Assembly (NCBI GenBank): GCA_964395315.1 | Contig: CAYNBI010000004.1 | Span: 14,942-78,941 of the forward strand | Direction: 5' to 3' | DNA from: CAVORB01 sp964395315 | GTDB lineage: Bacteria; Pseudomonadota; Gammaproteobacteria; Chromatiales; Chromatiaceae | DNA: 64,000 nucleotides | Shown: one piece after another, positions 54,480-62,705 of the stretch | How the letters are laid out: every line of letters starts with the position of its first letter | Numbering within the stretch: the first letter of the stretch is position 1 | Made by a program: the position numbers and the translations under genes | The notes under the pieces: model-generated | The model's database searches: none | What the model was told of the DNA's origin: nothing | The model's input: the letters and a program-made list of their open reading frames with translations, nothing else

Positions 54480-55319
54480 ATGACATCGAACCTTTCACGA
54501 GCGGTCATCGTCGCCGTTTCGCTCTGGTCCCTTCTCCACTCTATGGCGTGGGCGGACTATCCGCTGGAGATCGTCAACCTCTCGAGCCGGCCCGCGGAGG
54601 ACCTTCTCCCGCTGCTGGGGCCCATCGCGGGGCCCGACGGCACGGTGACCGGCACCGGGAACACGCTTTTCATCCGCGCCTCGCCGCGGACCTTGGATGA
54701 GATCCGCCGAGCGCTGCGGCATCTGGACCGCGCACCCCGCAACCTGCTGATCCAGGTACGCCAAAACGCCGACTCGGACCACTCCGGGTCTGGTGTCGGC
54801 GTGGCGGTCGACGAGGTGGCAGGAGACCGGGTGCGCATTCGCACGGGCCCGCCGCTGCCAGGAGGCGGCACCCGCGTCGAGGCCTTCAGCGGCAGTCGCC
54901 GGGGAGAACAGGAGGTATCCCAGGAGGTGCGGGTGCTAGAAGGCCATCGCGCCTTCGTCGCCGTCGGGAGCGACTACCCCGTAGGTTACCAGGAGGGTTA
55001 CAGCGGTCCCGGCGGGACGTACAGCCGCAGCGGGGTAACCTACGAGCGGCGCGGGTCGGGCTTCTACGTGCTGCCTCGGGTGACCGGCAGCCGGGTAACG
55101 CTGGAGATCAGCGCCTTCGCCAGCGGCTCACTGGATCGGCGCGGGGCTTCCCCTACCGGGGCCGTGGAGTCACAGATCAGCGGCAATCTGGGCGAGTGGA
55201 TATCCCTGGGTGGTGCGTCGGTCGCGGAAAGCCATTCGCGGCAGGGCCTGCTTCACCGCGCCGACGGCCAGCGGCGCGTCGACCGCGACATCTATCTCAG
55301 AGTGGTGGAGTTGCCCTGA
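54480..55319 (+). CDS. Exported secretin-N-domain-like protein without a secretin pore
   Basis: 279 aa from ATG 54480. The signal peptide AVIVAVSLWSLLHSMAWA precedes YPLEIVNLSSRPAEDLLPLL, GTVTGTGNTLFIRASPRTLD and EIRRALRHLDRAPRNLLIQV. This is the alpha/beta N-domain of type II/III secretins (NolW-like). The remaining 180 residues form a glycine/serine-rich beta region (SQEVRVLEGHRAFVAVGSDY, GFYVLPRVTGSRVTLEISAF) reminiscent of the secretin core beta strands, but too short for a pore-forming secretin (usually over 400 residues). A soluble or envelope-attached secretin relative is likely; role unknown. Its last 28 bases overlap tail-to-tail with the Memo-AMMECR1 gene. Confidence 0.75.
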   Translation: MTSNLSRAVIVAVSLWSLLHSMAWADYPLEIVNLSSRPAEDLLPLLGPIAGPDGTVTGTGNTLFIRASPRTLDEIRRALRHLDRAPRNLLIQVRQNADSDHSGSGVGVAVDEVAGDRVRIRTGPPLPGGGTRVEAFSGSRRGEQEVSQEVRVLEGHRAFVAVGSDYPVGYQEGYSGPGGTYSRSGVTYERRGSGFYVLPRVTGSRVTLEISAFASGSLDRRGASPTGAVESQISGNLGEWISLGGASVAESHSRQGLLHRADGQRRVDRDIYLRVVELP

Positions 55320-56890
55320 GCGGAATCGGCTCGGGATGCACCCAGGTAGGGCGCCGCGAACTTGATGCTGCTGAAGACCTCGAAAGCGGCCCCCTCGCGC
55401 CAGGCCCCGTCCTCCAGCCCTGCCTTGCGTGCGAGCCGGGAGAGCGTCTCCTCCCATGTCCACCCCTGCTCGCGCGCCACTTCCGGCAGAAACACGGCCT
55501 GCCGCCCATCCTTGCGCAGTATGACGCCCTCCTCTCCCACCCGGAAGTCACCCGGGGAGGCGATGGGGCGAGGTGGCGACAGAACGCTCACCTCCACCTC
55601 CAGACGTTCTAGCTCCTCCGCGTCCACGGGCCGGAAGCGCCTGTCGTTCGCGGCGGCGTTGACGCCGTTTTCCAGCACTGTCTGGTACAGGGGCTTACGC
55701 GGCATGATATAGCCGACACAACCACGCAGGTGCCCGCCCTGCTTGAGTGTGACGAACGCGCCGCCCGGTGCCTCCAGATGCTCGGGCATTGCGCCCACCA
55801 GGGCACTGATCTGGGCGTCGCGGTTTGCGGAGGGGCCGAGCACAGCGCGCTCGACGCCGAGCACTGCCAGGCGGTGCAGCAGTTTCAGGTCCTCCTCCTC
55901 GTACCAACCTTGATCGGACGCGGGCGCTGGCGCATCGCTCCGCGACATAGGGCTGTCACCCGTGATCAGCATGGCGGCGTAGCTGACCGAGTTGCTCCAG
56001 TCCCCGGTGAGCCCGCCGCTCGTGGCATACGCTAGCCGTTGCACGCGCGCATCCGCGGGAAGCATGTGGAGCAGCAGCGTCAAGGGCCGGTAGCCGCAGA
56101 TGGTGATCCCGGTCTGCGCCTGATAGTCCAGGAGTCCCGGCCCGTCGCGGGCCAGGATGCGGGCGATGGCCCCGTCGTCCAGTTCTCGGATGCGGTCCGC
56201 GACCGCCTGATCGGGGGGGAATGGCACGTAGCCGAAACGGGCTCCGTAGTGGGTGAAGTCGCTGGAGACCACCACCAGGGTCTCGGCATCCGCCAGAGGC
56301 CGGAGCAGATCGGCCGCCTCGGCATAGTCGTCGGACGCCATCCGGCCAACCAACACCGGAACCAGCTTCCAGCCGGGTGAGAGCGCTCGCTGGAAAAGAG
56401 GCAGCTCGATCTCGATCGCATGCTCGCGTTGGTGCGCGGCGGGGTCGTGGACGACCAGCCGTGAACCGCGCAGACCGGCGATCGCCGCCGCATCGAGCGG
56501 CACCTCGCCCAGCGGCGTCTCGTAAGCGTCCACGTCGGGGACGGACAGGCCCGCGAATCCGCTTCGGTGCGACGGGGCCAGAACCAGGACCCGCCGGTAC
56601 TCGCGCCCCCGGACCAGGACGACCGCCTGCGCCGCGGTCGCGCCGCTGTAGGCATAGCCCGCGTGGGGGAGAATCAGCGCACGGATTGGTTCCGGCGGCG
56701 GCGGACCGGTTGCGGTATCGAGCAGGCCGTCCACGTAGTCGGACAGCTCGCCCGGGTCCTCGGGATACCAGGCACCCGCAAGGGCGCTCTCCCGCACCCG
56801 CCCGTCAGCGGCGATCGACAAGGCAAGGAGACAACCCGCTCCGAGCGAGGCGAGCCTGCGCAGCGACGGCCTTCTCTCCATCGCTGTCAC
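55292..56890 (-). CDS. AmmeMemoRadiSam system protein: Memo (B) fused to AMMECR1 (A), with signal-like N-terminus
   Basis: 532 aa from GTG 56890, which overlaps the previous stop (GTGA); an ATG three codons later is possible. A hydrophobic stretch (LASLGAGCLLALSIAADG) looks like a signal peptide, possibly with a lipobox-like Cys20. The Memo domain (about 33-310) keeps all three metal-ligand residues of human MEMO1: His76 in LPHAGYAYSG, His157 in REHAIEIELP and Cys265 in ITICGYRP. After a linker, the AMMECR1 domain (about 345-520) has GGAFVTLKQGGHLRGCVGYI and the FLPEVAREQGWTWEETLSRL helix. The two are separate genes in many genomes. Last gene of the operon with the radical SAM enzyme. Reaction unknown. 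Confidence 0.9.
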   Translation of the reverse strand: MTAMERRPSLRRLASLGAGCLLALSIAADGRVRESALAGAWYPEDPGELSDYVDGLLDTATGPPPPEPIRALILPHAGYAYSGATAAQAVVLVRGREYRRVLVLAPSHRSGFAGLSVPDVDAYETPLGEVPLDAAAIAGLRGSRLVVHDPAAHQREHAIEIELPLFQRALSPGWKLVPVLVGRMASDDYAEAADLLRPLADAETLVVVSSDFTHYGARFGYVPFPPDQAVADRIRELDDGAIARILARDGPGLLDYQAQTGITICGYRPLTLLLHMLPADARVQRLAYATSGGLTGDWSNSVSYAAMLITGDSPMSRSDAPAPASDQGWYEEEDLKLLHRLAVLGVERAVLGPSANRDAQISALVGAMPEHLEAPGGAFVTLKQGGHLRGCVGYIMPRKPLYQTVLENGVNAAANDRRFRPVDAEELERLEVEVSVLSPPRPIASPGDFRVGEEGVILRKDGRQAVFLPEVAREQGWTWEETLSRLARKAGLEDGAWREGAAFEVFSSIKFAAPYLGASRADSAQGNSTTLR

Positions 56891-57063
56891 CCGGCCAGGT
56901 CGTGGGGGCGGTAGAAGTCGGCCTCCTTGAGACTGCGTTCTTCGGGCAGCCGTTTTCGATGCAGAAGCGGCAGGCAGAGTCCAGCCGCGCCCGCGCCGCC
57001 GATGAGACCGAGGAAACGCCTGCGCCCGGGCCGCTTCGGCTCCCGCTCAGGTTTGGATTTCAT
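56887..57063 (-). CDS. 58-aa twin-arginine-signal protein with C-terminal KEADFYRPHD motif
   Basis: 58 aa from ATG 57063, which overlaps the radical SAM stop by four bases (ATGA) and has GGAG seven bases upstream. An in-frame ATG at 57069 lies too close to that site. The N-terminus is basic, then RRRFLGLIGGAGAAGLCLPL, a twin-arginine signal, leaving only about 25 residues after it: a basic stretch and SLKEADFYRPHDLAG. It is similar in layout to the tiny Tat-signal proteins near formate dehydrogenases, but the context differs. The last motif recurs in the small protein encoded on the other side of the radical SAM gene, so it may be a peptide substrate or a membrane tether. Function not established. 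Confidence 0.82.
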   Translation of the reverse strand: MKSKPEREPKRPGRRRFLGLIGGAGAAGLCLPLLHRKRLPEERSLKEADFYRPHDLAG

Positions 57064-58040
57064 TGCCATACTCCAGGGATCTTCTCGTTACAGGACGGAC
57101 AGCGGCCATCCACAGTCAGGTTGTTCTCGGTGATCAAGAAGCCGGTGCGCCCGATGAGCAGGGTGCCATCGGTCGGACAATAGGTCGAACCGCCCTCGTG
57201 ACCGGGAATGTTTCCGACGTAGACATGGTGCAGGCCCGCGTCCAACGCCTCGCTGCGCGCACGGTCCAGAGCCTCCCCCGGCGTCGGCGGCAGATTTCGC
57301 ATCCGGTACTGGGGATGGAAGCGGCTGAAATGCAGCGGGGTACCCTCCCCCAGCTCCTCACGGATCCACCGCGCCATGCGCCGGATCAGCGCCAGATCGT
57401 CGTTCAGCGTGGGAATCAGCAGATTCGTCACCTCGATCCATACGCCCTCCTCGCGCAGGGTGACCAGGGCGTCGAGCACGGGCTGGAGCGTGGCGCCGCT
57501 CACGCGCCGGTAGAAGCCGTCGTCGAACGCCTTGAGATCGACATTGGCCGCGTCCAGGACGCGGCAGAGTTTGCGCAGGGGTGCGCGGTTGATATAGCCG
57601 GCGGTGATGAACACGTTTGTCAGGCCCTCGCGATGTGCCAGCTCGCTGCTGTCGTAAACGTACTCGTAGAACACGATTGGGTCCGAGTAGGTGTAGGCGA
57701 TGCTCTGGCAGCCCTCGTTCTTGGCGGCCTCGACCAGTTCCCCTGGGTCGGCCCGGTAGACGGTCTCCATCTCCTCCCCGCCGCGCTGCGAGAGCTGCCA
57801 GTTCTGACAGTTGAGGCAATGCAGATTGCACCCGGCTGTGGCGATGGAGAACACGGGGGACCCCGGCCGAAAGTGGTAGAGAGGCTTCTTCTCCATCGGG
57901 TCGATGTGGATGGCGGAGGGACGGCCGTAGGTGGTGGCCCGCAGCTTGCCGTGCAGATTGACCCGGATCCGGCAATCCCCCGCCCCGCCCTCGGGGATCA
58001 CGCAGCCACGCGGACAGAGCTCGCAGGTGACCTCTCTCAT
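57060..58040 (-). CDS. amrS: AmmeMemoRadiSam system radical SAM enzyme
   Basis: 326 aa from ATG 58040, overlapping the upstream stop (ATGA). The sequence opens with a cysteine set (REVTCELCPRGCVIPEGG). It then has the radical SAM cluster motif C-x3-C-x2-C in TAGCNLHCLNCQNWQLSQ, a GGE-like segment, YTYSDPIVFYEYVYD, and VDLKAFDDGFYRRVSGA on the barrel. The C-terminus has a zinc/iron-like Cys pair (GRCPSCNEKIPG). It belongs to the AmrS family that co-occurs with Memo and AMMECR1; its reaction is unknown. It usually starts with a KEAMFYE-type motif. Here that motif is absent from the enzyme but a similar one ends the small protein just upstream. Confidence 0.93.
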   Translation of the reverse strand: MREVTCELCPRGCVIPEGGAGDCRIRVNLHGKLRATTYGRPSAIHIDPMEKKPLYHFRPGSPVFSIATAGCNLHCLNCQNWQLSQRGGEEMETVYRADPGELVEAAKNEGCQSIAYTYSDPIVFYEYVYDSSELAHREGLTNVFITAGYINRAPLRKLCRVLDAANVDLKAFDDGFYRRVSGATLQPVLDALVTLREEGVWIEVTNLLIPTLNDDLALIRRMARWIREELGEGTPLHFSRFHPQYRMRNLPPTPGEALDRARSEALDAGLHHVYVGNIPGHEGGSTYCPTDGTLLIGRTGFLITENNLTVDGRCPSCNEKIPGVWQ

Positions 58041-58291
58041 GGTCCGCCTCGCTGCGGCCTGATCTCCCCCGGTGTCGCCGGGTGATACCAATCCGCCTCC
58101 CTTTCCCTCAGCTCGCCGGTCTCGATGCGCCGTTGCAGGGCCTCGAGGTCGATCTTGCGCCAGCCCGACCCTTCCTGATCGGCCAGATGCAGACCGGAGC
58201 TCAGATGCAGCGCCATGAGCAAGACGGTGATCGCGATCAGGCCGAGAAATCTCAGCTCGCGAAACTGCAGCCGCTTGATCCAGACGCCCAT
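58037..58291 (-). CDS. 84-aa single-span membrane protein with C-terminal READWYHP motif
   Basis: 84 aa from ATG 58291. One transmembrane helix (FLGLIAITVLLMALHLSSGL) after a basic N-terminus (WIKRLQFREL) gives an N-in topology, leaving a 50-residue outer tail: ADQEGSGWRKIDLEALQRRI, then ETGELREREADWYHPATPGE and a basic end. The READWYHP motif matches KEADFYRP in the small Tat protein of the same operon. The stop overlaps the start of the radical SAM gene by four bases. No known family recognised. Likely a periplasmic-facing anchor or the modified partner of the system. Confidence 0.8.
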   Translation of the reverse strand: MGVWIKRLQFRELRFLGLIAITVLLMALHLSSGLHLADQEGSGWRKIDLEALQRRIETGELREREADWYHPATPGEIRPQRGGP

Positions 58292-58395
58292 GACTCGGGG
58301 TTCCCGAATGACCCTGCTATCAGAAGCTTAGACGATCGGCACCGGGCTGGAGCTCACCCACATCGACAAGCAGGGAGATGCGGACCGGCGGCGCT

Positions 58396-61300
58396 TCAGG
58401 GTATGTGCCTGGCATTCGCGCGGGCCCTGGTCTCCGGCCGGCGATGGCGCACCCGGGTATCGGCGCCGGAGAGGCAACGGCTGCAGCGGATGCAATCGAC
58501 GTCGAAGGTGTCCCTCACGCCCAGATCACAGTGCTCGAAGCGGCGCCTGGGGGCGAGGCGCTCCAGCAGGGCGATCTTGTTCCCGAGCGCCAGCAAGGCC
58601 CCGAGGGGGCAGAAGTAGCGGCACCAGAAGCGCACGTAGAACAGCGACCCGAGCAGCACGGCACCGGTCAGGATCAGCATCCAGCCCGCCAGCCGCCCGC
58701 CGAAGATGTGCTGCATGGGGTCGAACGAGGCCCACAAGGTATCGCCGCCGATCCAGACCGCCACCAGCATGAGGGCCAGCAAGCCGAACTTGAGAAAGCG
58801 CGCCCGTTGCTCCAGGCGCCGATCCGGATAGGCGCGCAGGCAAAGCAGGCGGCCCAGACGCGAGGTGAGCTCTTGCAGCGCGCCGAAGGGGCAGACATAA
58901 CCGCACCAGACCTGACCGAAGAGCAGGCCGGTCACGGCGATGAAGCCCAGCAGCAACCAGCGCTGCGGGTTCTCCAGCGGAGAGGCGGCGTGACCCAGGC
59001 TGAGATTCACCAGGTCGATCTCGGTGACCGGGGTGTTGAGCCACAGGCCAAGCGTGCCCAGAGCGGCCACCTGATACAGCAGCCGCAGTCGCTCGCTGCC
59101 CGACAGATAGATGGGAAAGAAGGCCAGTAAAAGTGCCAGGGTCGCGTAGAAGGCGGGGCCCAGGACGGACCACGCACGCTCTCCAATCGGCGGCAGGGGC
59201 GACCCGAAGGCGGCCTGGGTAACCCGGCCGGCGCTGCGGTTGATCGCCTCGAGGGCGGCGCGACTGGTTACGGTGGCGCCGCTCAGGGCGTCGACCCGAG
59301 CGAGATCGAGAGGACCGGAGGAGAGATCCTGACCCGTCAAGCCCGCGAGCCAGCCGTCGATCCCGACGATGTAGGAAGGTGTCTCATCGGATTGCAGATA
59401 ACGCACACCCCGCAAACCCCCATCCCGCCCGATGGCAAGGAGCAGGTTGATCGGACCGGCGAACCCGCTCACCTCGGGCGCGGCCGCCATGGTCGAGAGG
59501 ACGGCGGCATCCGCACCCGACGCGTCGGCAGGTGTGAACAGGTAGTAGGGAAAAGGCTTCTCCACCAGCTCGAAACGCCCGTCTCCGCTCACCTCCGCCA
59601 GACGGGCATCATCGAAACGGACCCGCGGCCCAGGTTCGGTCCCGCGCTCTAGCAGAGTCCATCCGTAGACCAGCAGCACGGCAAAAGCCAGGGTCCAACC
59701 CAATCGCGGCCAGGGGAAGGACACGAACCCTCTGCTCCGGGCCGCCGACCCCGGCGCCAGCCGCGCGAACAACAGAGGCAGCAGGCAGACCAGGGACAAT
59801 ACAGCCAGGATTCGGCAAGTGCCCTCCACCCCCAGCAGCGGCACCATCAGCGCGCCGGCTACGAGCCCGCCGACCGCCCCACCCAGGTTGTCCGCCGCCT
59901 GCGCGATGCCGCCGCTGTGGAGGATCTCCCCGAGGTCGGCGTGCGCGAGGTGGAACCCGAGCGGAAAGGCGGTCCCAGTCAGCAGACCGACCATCAAGGC
60001 CAAAGACAGGTAACCGACCTCCTGCCACGACGAGGCATCCGCGCCCAACTGCGTCAACACTGCGGGAAGGGCGAGCAACCCCCCGGCGACCAGGATCATG
60101 ACCACCGTCAGCGCGGTGACGGGCCTGCGCCTGAGCGCCAGGTTTCGCCCCAGCCCGGCGCCCAGGGCGAGTCCCGTCATGAACAGCCCGTTGAGCACCG
60201 CAACGCGCTCGAACATGAACCCGACGTGGGACTGATAGCTGAAGAGCACTGCAAGCTGCGCCGCCATCGCGATCAGGCCGAGAATCCCGAGCACGAAGGT
60301 CGCTGCCTGGCGCTGAACAACCGGCCGCCGGAATCCCTCGAAACCCGCGCGCAGCAACCACAGCGCGACGAACAGACACGCGGGCAGCAGATAGGGCCAT
60401 GGACCCATCCCCCGCAATCGCTCCAGCCAATCGACGAAGCCCGAGGCGCTGAACTTTCCCCACAGGACCATGTTCAGGTAGTAGGTTACGGGCCGCTCGT
60501 CGGTGTTGACCTCGCCCGTGGCGGCCTCGAGCCGTCCGCGCAGGTAGTCGATCTCCTCTGCGGGCAGCAGGCTGTAGAAGGTCGCCGCCGGAAAGCGGTG
60601 CTCGTCCAGGGGCGTGGCGAGATAACGCCGCTCCAGCGTCACCGCCTCCTCGCTCACCCGTCCTGGGGCGGACGAGGCGCAGAAGATCTGCACGTCCCCG
60701 GGTACGACGGCGACATGCGGAAAGACGGCCTGTAGCGTCCGGTAGACCGAGCCCGCGTATCCCCCGACCTCCCGCCCCAGGTAGTTGGAGGCCCCGCTGA
60801 CCTGTGTGCAGAAGACGCCTTCCGGGGCCAGATGCGCGCGCACCTGCAGGTAGAAATCGCGGGTGAAGTAGCGATTGCTGCTTGCGCTGGAGGGGGCGGC
60901 GTTCAGCACCAGGATCAGATCGTAGAGCTGGTCCGACGGCAAACGGTTCACGAACCGGCGCCCGTCGAGGAAAGTGAGTCTCAGACGCGGATCATCGAGC
61001 GCCTGCCCGGCCTCGCGGCTCAAGAAGGGCCCCACCCGATCGAAGGCGACCCGATCCTCCTCCACGACCTCCACCCGCTCCAGCGGATAGCGCAGCAGCT
61101 CGGCGGGCAAGCCGCCCGCAAAGCCGCCGAATAGCAGCGCCCTCTTTCCGCCCGTGGCCTGGCTGTAGAAGTAGGCCGCCTGCTGCTGCACCTCGCGTTG
61201 CAGCGGGAAGCTCTCTCGCACCTGGCCATCGCCCACCACGGAGACCTGCTCCCCGATCCGGGCAAGGGCAACGTGACCGTAGCGGGTATTGACCGCGTCG

Positions 61301-62046
61301 AGCAGTTCCATGCCCGGTTGTAGGGTGGCGAAACGAAGCTCCTCCAGCTCGCGTTCGAGAAGGTGCGCGAGCGGGGTGATGGCGACTACCAGACCGGCCG
61401 TGGCAAGCGCAAGCGCCCCCCATCGGACCCGCCCGGCCCTCGGCCCCAGCGACCAGGCCGAAACCCCGAGCGCCAGGGTGACGAGTCCCAGCGTCTGCAC
61501 CAGACCGAACCACTGAATCAGGACAAAGGTGAAAAGCACTCCGCCCAGCAGGGCCCCCACCGCGTCCACCGCGTAAAGGTGCGACACGGCCTTCACCGCC
61601 CCAGCCGCGCTGCGATCCCCAACGGCATCCCGAAGCGCCTTGCATGCCAGCGGGAAGGAGATACCGAGCACCAGTCCGCTCGGGACGGTAATCGCAAACA
61701 GAGACAGGAAAAGCTCCCCCAGGGGCACGAATTCGCTGGACGAGACGTCCAGGAGCAGCCGCACCGAGCGCAGCGCGAGCACCTGTCCGGCGAGTAGCAG
61801 CGGCAGCAACAGGAGCAGCCGCCGCAATGACCCGACAGCATCGCAGACAAGGCGCCGGTCCCGCGCGCGTACCACCGCTACCGAGCCCACCGCGAGCCAG
61901 AATAGCCAGCTGCCGTAGAAGGCGCCGAGGCTGATCTCGTTGCCGTAGAAGACCACCAGGCCCTCACGGATCAGCATGGCCTGTACGATCTGGGAATAGG
62001 CCCCGAGGGCCAGGATCACCAGCAGAATGCGATGCTTGAGGGCCAC
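58396..62046 (-). CDS. Membrane multidomain protein: spermidine-synthase-like, FMN-binding and 4Fe-4S NapH/NosR-like modules
   Basis: 1216 aa. Residues 1-235: about seven hydrophobic helices of the spermidine-synthase-like membrane family (YSQIVQAMLIREGLVVFYGN). About 250-490: a cytosolic spermidine-synthase-like Rossmann domain (KRALLFGGFAGGLPAELLRY, VEVVEEDRVAF, FLDGRRFVNRLPSDQLYDLI). About 510-760: a second membrane block. About 780-940: an FMN-binding domain with SGATVTS, where Thr927 is the expected covalent flavin site. About 950-1190: a NapH/NosR-like membrane domain with two cysteine signatures (QVWCGYVCPFGAL and FWCRYFCPLGALL), then CIRCSRC near the C-terminus. The last modules would carry electrons across the membrane through flavin and 4Fe-4S centres. 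First gene of the AmmeMemoRadiSam operon, 104 bases before the next gene. Role unknown. Confidence 0.85.
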   Translation of the reverse strand: MALKHRILLVILALGAYSQIVQAMLIREGLVVFYGNEISLGAFYGSWLFWLAVGSVAVVRARDRRLVCDAVGSLRRLLLLLPLLLAGQVLALRSVRLLLDVSSSEFVPLGELFLSLFAITVPSGLVLGISFPLACKALRDAVGDRSAAGAVKAVSHLYAVDAVGALLGGVLFTFVLIQWFGLVQTLGLVTLALGVSAWSLGPRAGRVRWGALALATAGLVVAITPLAHLLERELEELRFATLQPGMELLDAVNTRYGHVALARIGEQVSVVGDGQVRESFPLQREVQQQAAYFYSQATGGKRALLFGGFAGGLPAELLRYPLERVEVVEEDRVAFDRVGPFLSREAGQALDDPRLRLTFLDGRRFVNRLPSDQLYDLILVLNAAPSSASSNRYFTRDFYLQVRAHLAPEGVFCTQVSGASNYLGREVGGYAGSVYRTLQAVFPHVAVVPGDVQIFCASSAPGRVSEEAVTLERRYLATPLDEHRFPAATFYSLLPAEEIDYLRGRLEAATGEVNTDERPVTYYLNMVLWGKFSASGFVDWLERLRGMGPWPYLLPACLFVALWLLRAGFEGFRRPVVQRQAATFVLGILGLIAMAAQLAVLFSYQSHVGFMFERVAVLNGLFMTGLALGAGLGRNLALRRRPVTALTVVMILVAGGLLALPAVLTQLGADASSWQEVGYLSLALMVGLLTGTAFPLGFHLAHADLGEILHSGGIAQAADNLGGAVGGLVAGALMVPLLGVEGTCRILAVLSLVCLLPLLFARLAPGSAARSRGFVSFPWPRLGWTLAFAVLLVYGWTLLERGTEPGPRVRFDDARLAEVSGDGRFELVEKPFPYYLFTPADASGADAAVLSTMAAAPEVSGFAGPINLLLAIGRDGGLRGVRYLQSDETPSYIVGIDGWLAGLTGQDLSSGPLDLARVDALSGATVTSRAALEAINRSAGRVTQAAFGSPLPPIGERAWSVLGPAFYATLALLLAFFPIYLSGSERLRLLYQVAALGTLGLWLNTPVTEIDLVNLSLGHAASPLENPQRWLLLGFIAVTGLLFGQVWCGYVCPFGALQELTSRLGRLLCLRAYPDRRLEQRARFLKFGLLALMLVAVWIGGDTLWASFDPMQHIFGGRLAGWMLILTGAVLLGSLFYVRFWCRYFCPLGALLALGNKIALLERLAPRRRFEHCDLGVRDTFDVDCIRCSRCLSGADTRVRHRRPETRARANARHIP

Positions 62047-62211
62047 TGTGCTACCTGAAGTTCGACACGGATGACCGAACCGCGGCGCCGCCGAGCTCGG
62101 GGAGCGGGAACTCGCGGGGACTGCCGATTTATACTAGCCGATCATACGCGCCGTCAGTGCCCCTCCGCGGCGCTCGACTATGACCCATGGACCTTGGCAA
62201 CGGAGATCCCG

Positions 62212-62676
62212 ATGGCTGACACCGATTGTATGACCGCCCCGATGCTAGGAGTCGGGATGACGCATCAGACCAGGCTCAGCTTCACGCGCGAGCAGGTGGC
62301 TCAGTACTGCGCCTTGAGCGGGGACAGGAATGCGATCCATCGTGAGCTGGAGGCGGCCCGGTTACGCTTCCCTGACGTCAGGGACATTGTCGTTCCCGGC
62401 GGGCTGATCCAGATCAGCATTACTGGAATTTTCGGCAGCCAGTTTCCCGGCGACGGCACGCTCGGACTCACCTTCACGCCGGAGCGCCTGCGCAAGCCCG
62501 TGTGTCCGGGGGACGAGATCCTGGTCACCCTGGAGATCACACGGATACGCGGAGCCATCGTCGAGGTCGACATCGCGCTGGACGATCCCGACGGCAACAG
62601 GTACTCGACGGCAAAGGCCAAGCTCATCGCCCCCGACGAGGCCTACAGAGAATGGTGGCAGAACCGCACCGCCTGA
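62212..62676 (+). CDS. MaoC/PhaJ-type hot-dog hydratase
   Basis: 154 aa from ATG 62212; in-frame ATGs at 62230 and a few codons on are alternatives. The hydratase 2 motif is FTREQVAQYCALSGDRNAIH, with the catalytic Asp and His (D-x4-H), followed by VVPGGLIQISITGIFGSQFPG and the hot-dog strands LRKPVCPGDEILVTLEITRI. This is the (R)-specific enoyl-CoA hydratase family (PhaJ/MaoC), linking fatty-acid beta-oxidation to PHA precursors or acting in acyl-CoA or thioester chemistry. The D-x-N-x-x-H spacing is intact, so it is probably active. It is divergent from the AmmeMemoRadiSam operon and has no partner gene here. Confidence 0.85.
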   Translation: MADTDCMTAPMLGVGMTHQTRLSFTREQVAQYCALSGDRNAIHRELEAARLRFPDVRDIVVPGGLIQISITGIFGSQFPGDGTLGLTFTPERLRKPVCPGDEILVTLEITRIRGAIVEVDIALDDPDGNRYSTAKAKLIAPDEAYREWWQNRTA

Positions 62677-62705
62677 TTCCCCGCTGCTCGTTCTGGAACA
62701 GACAG

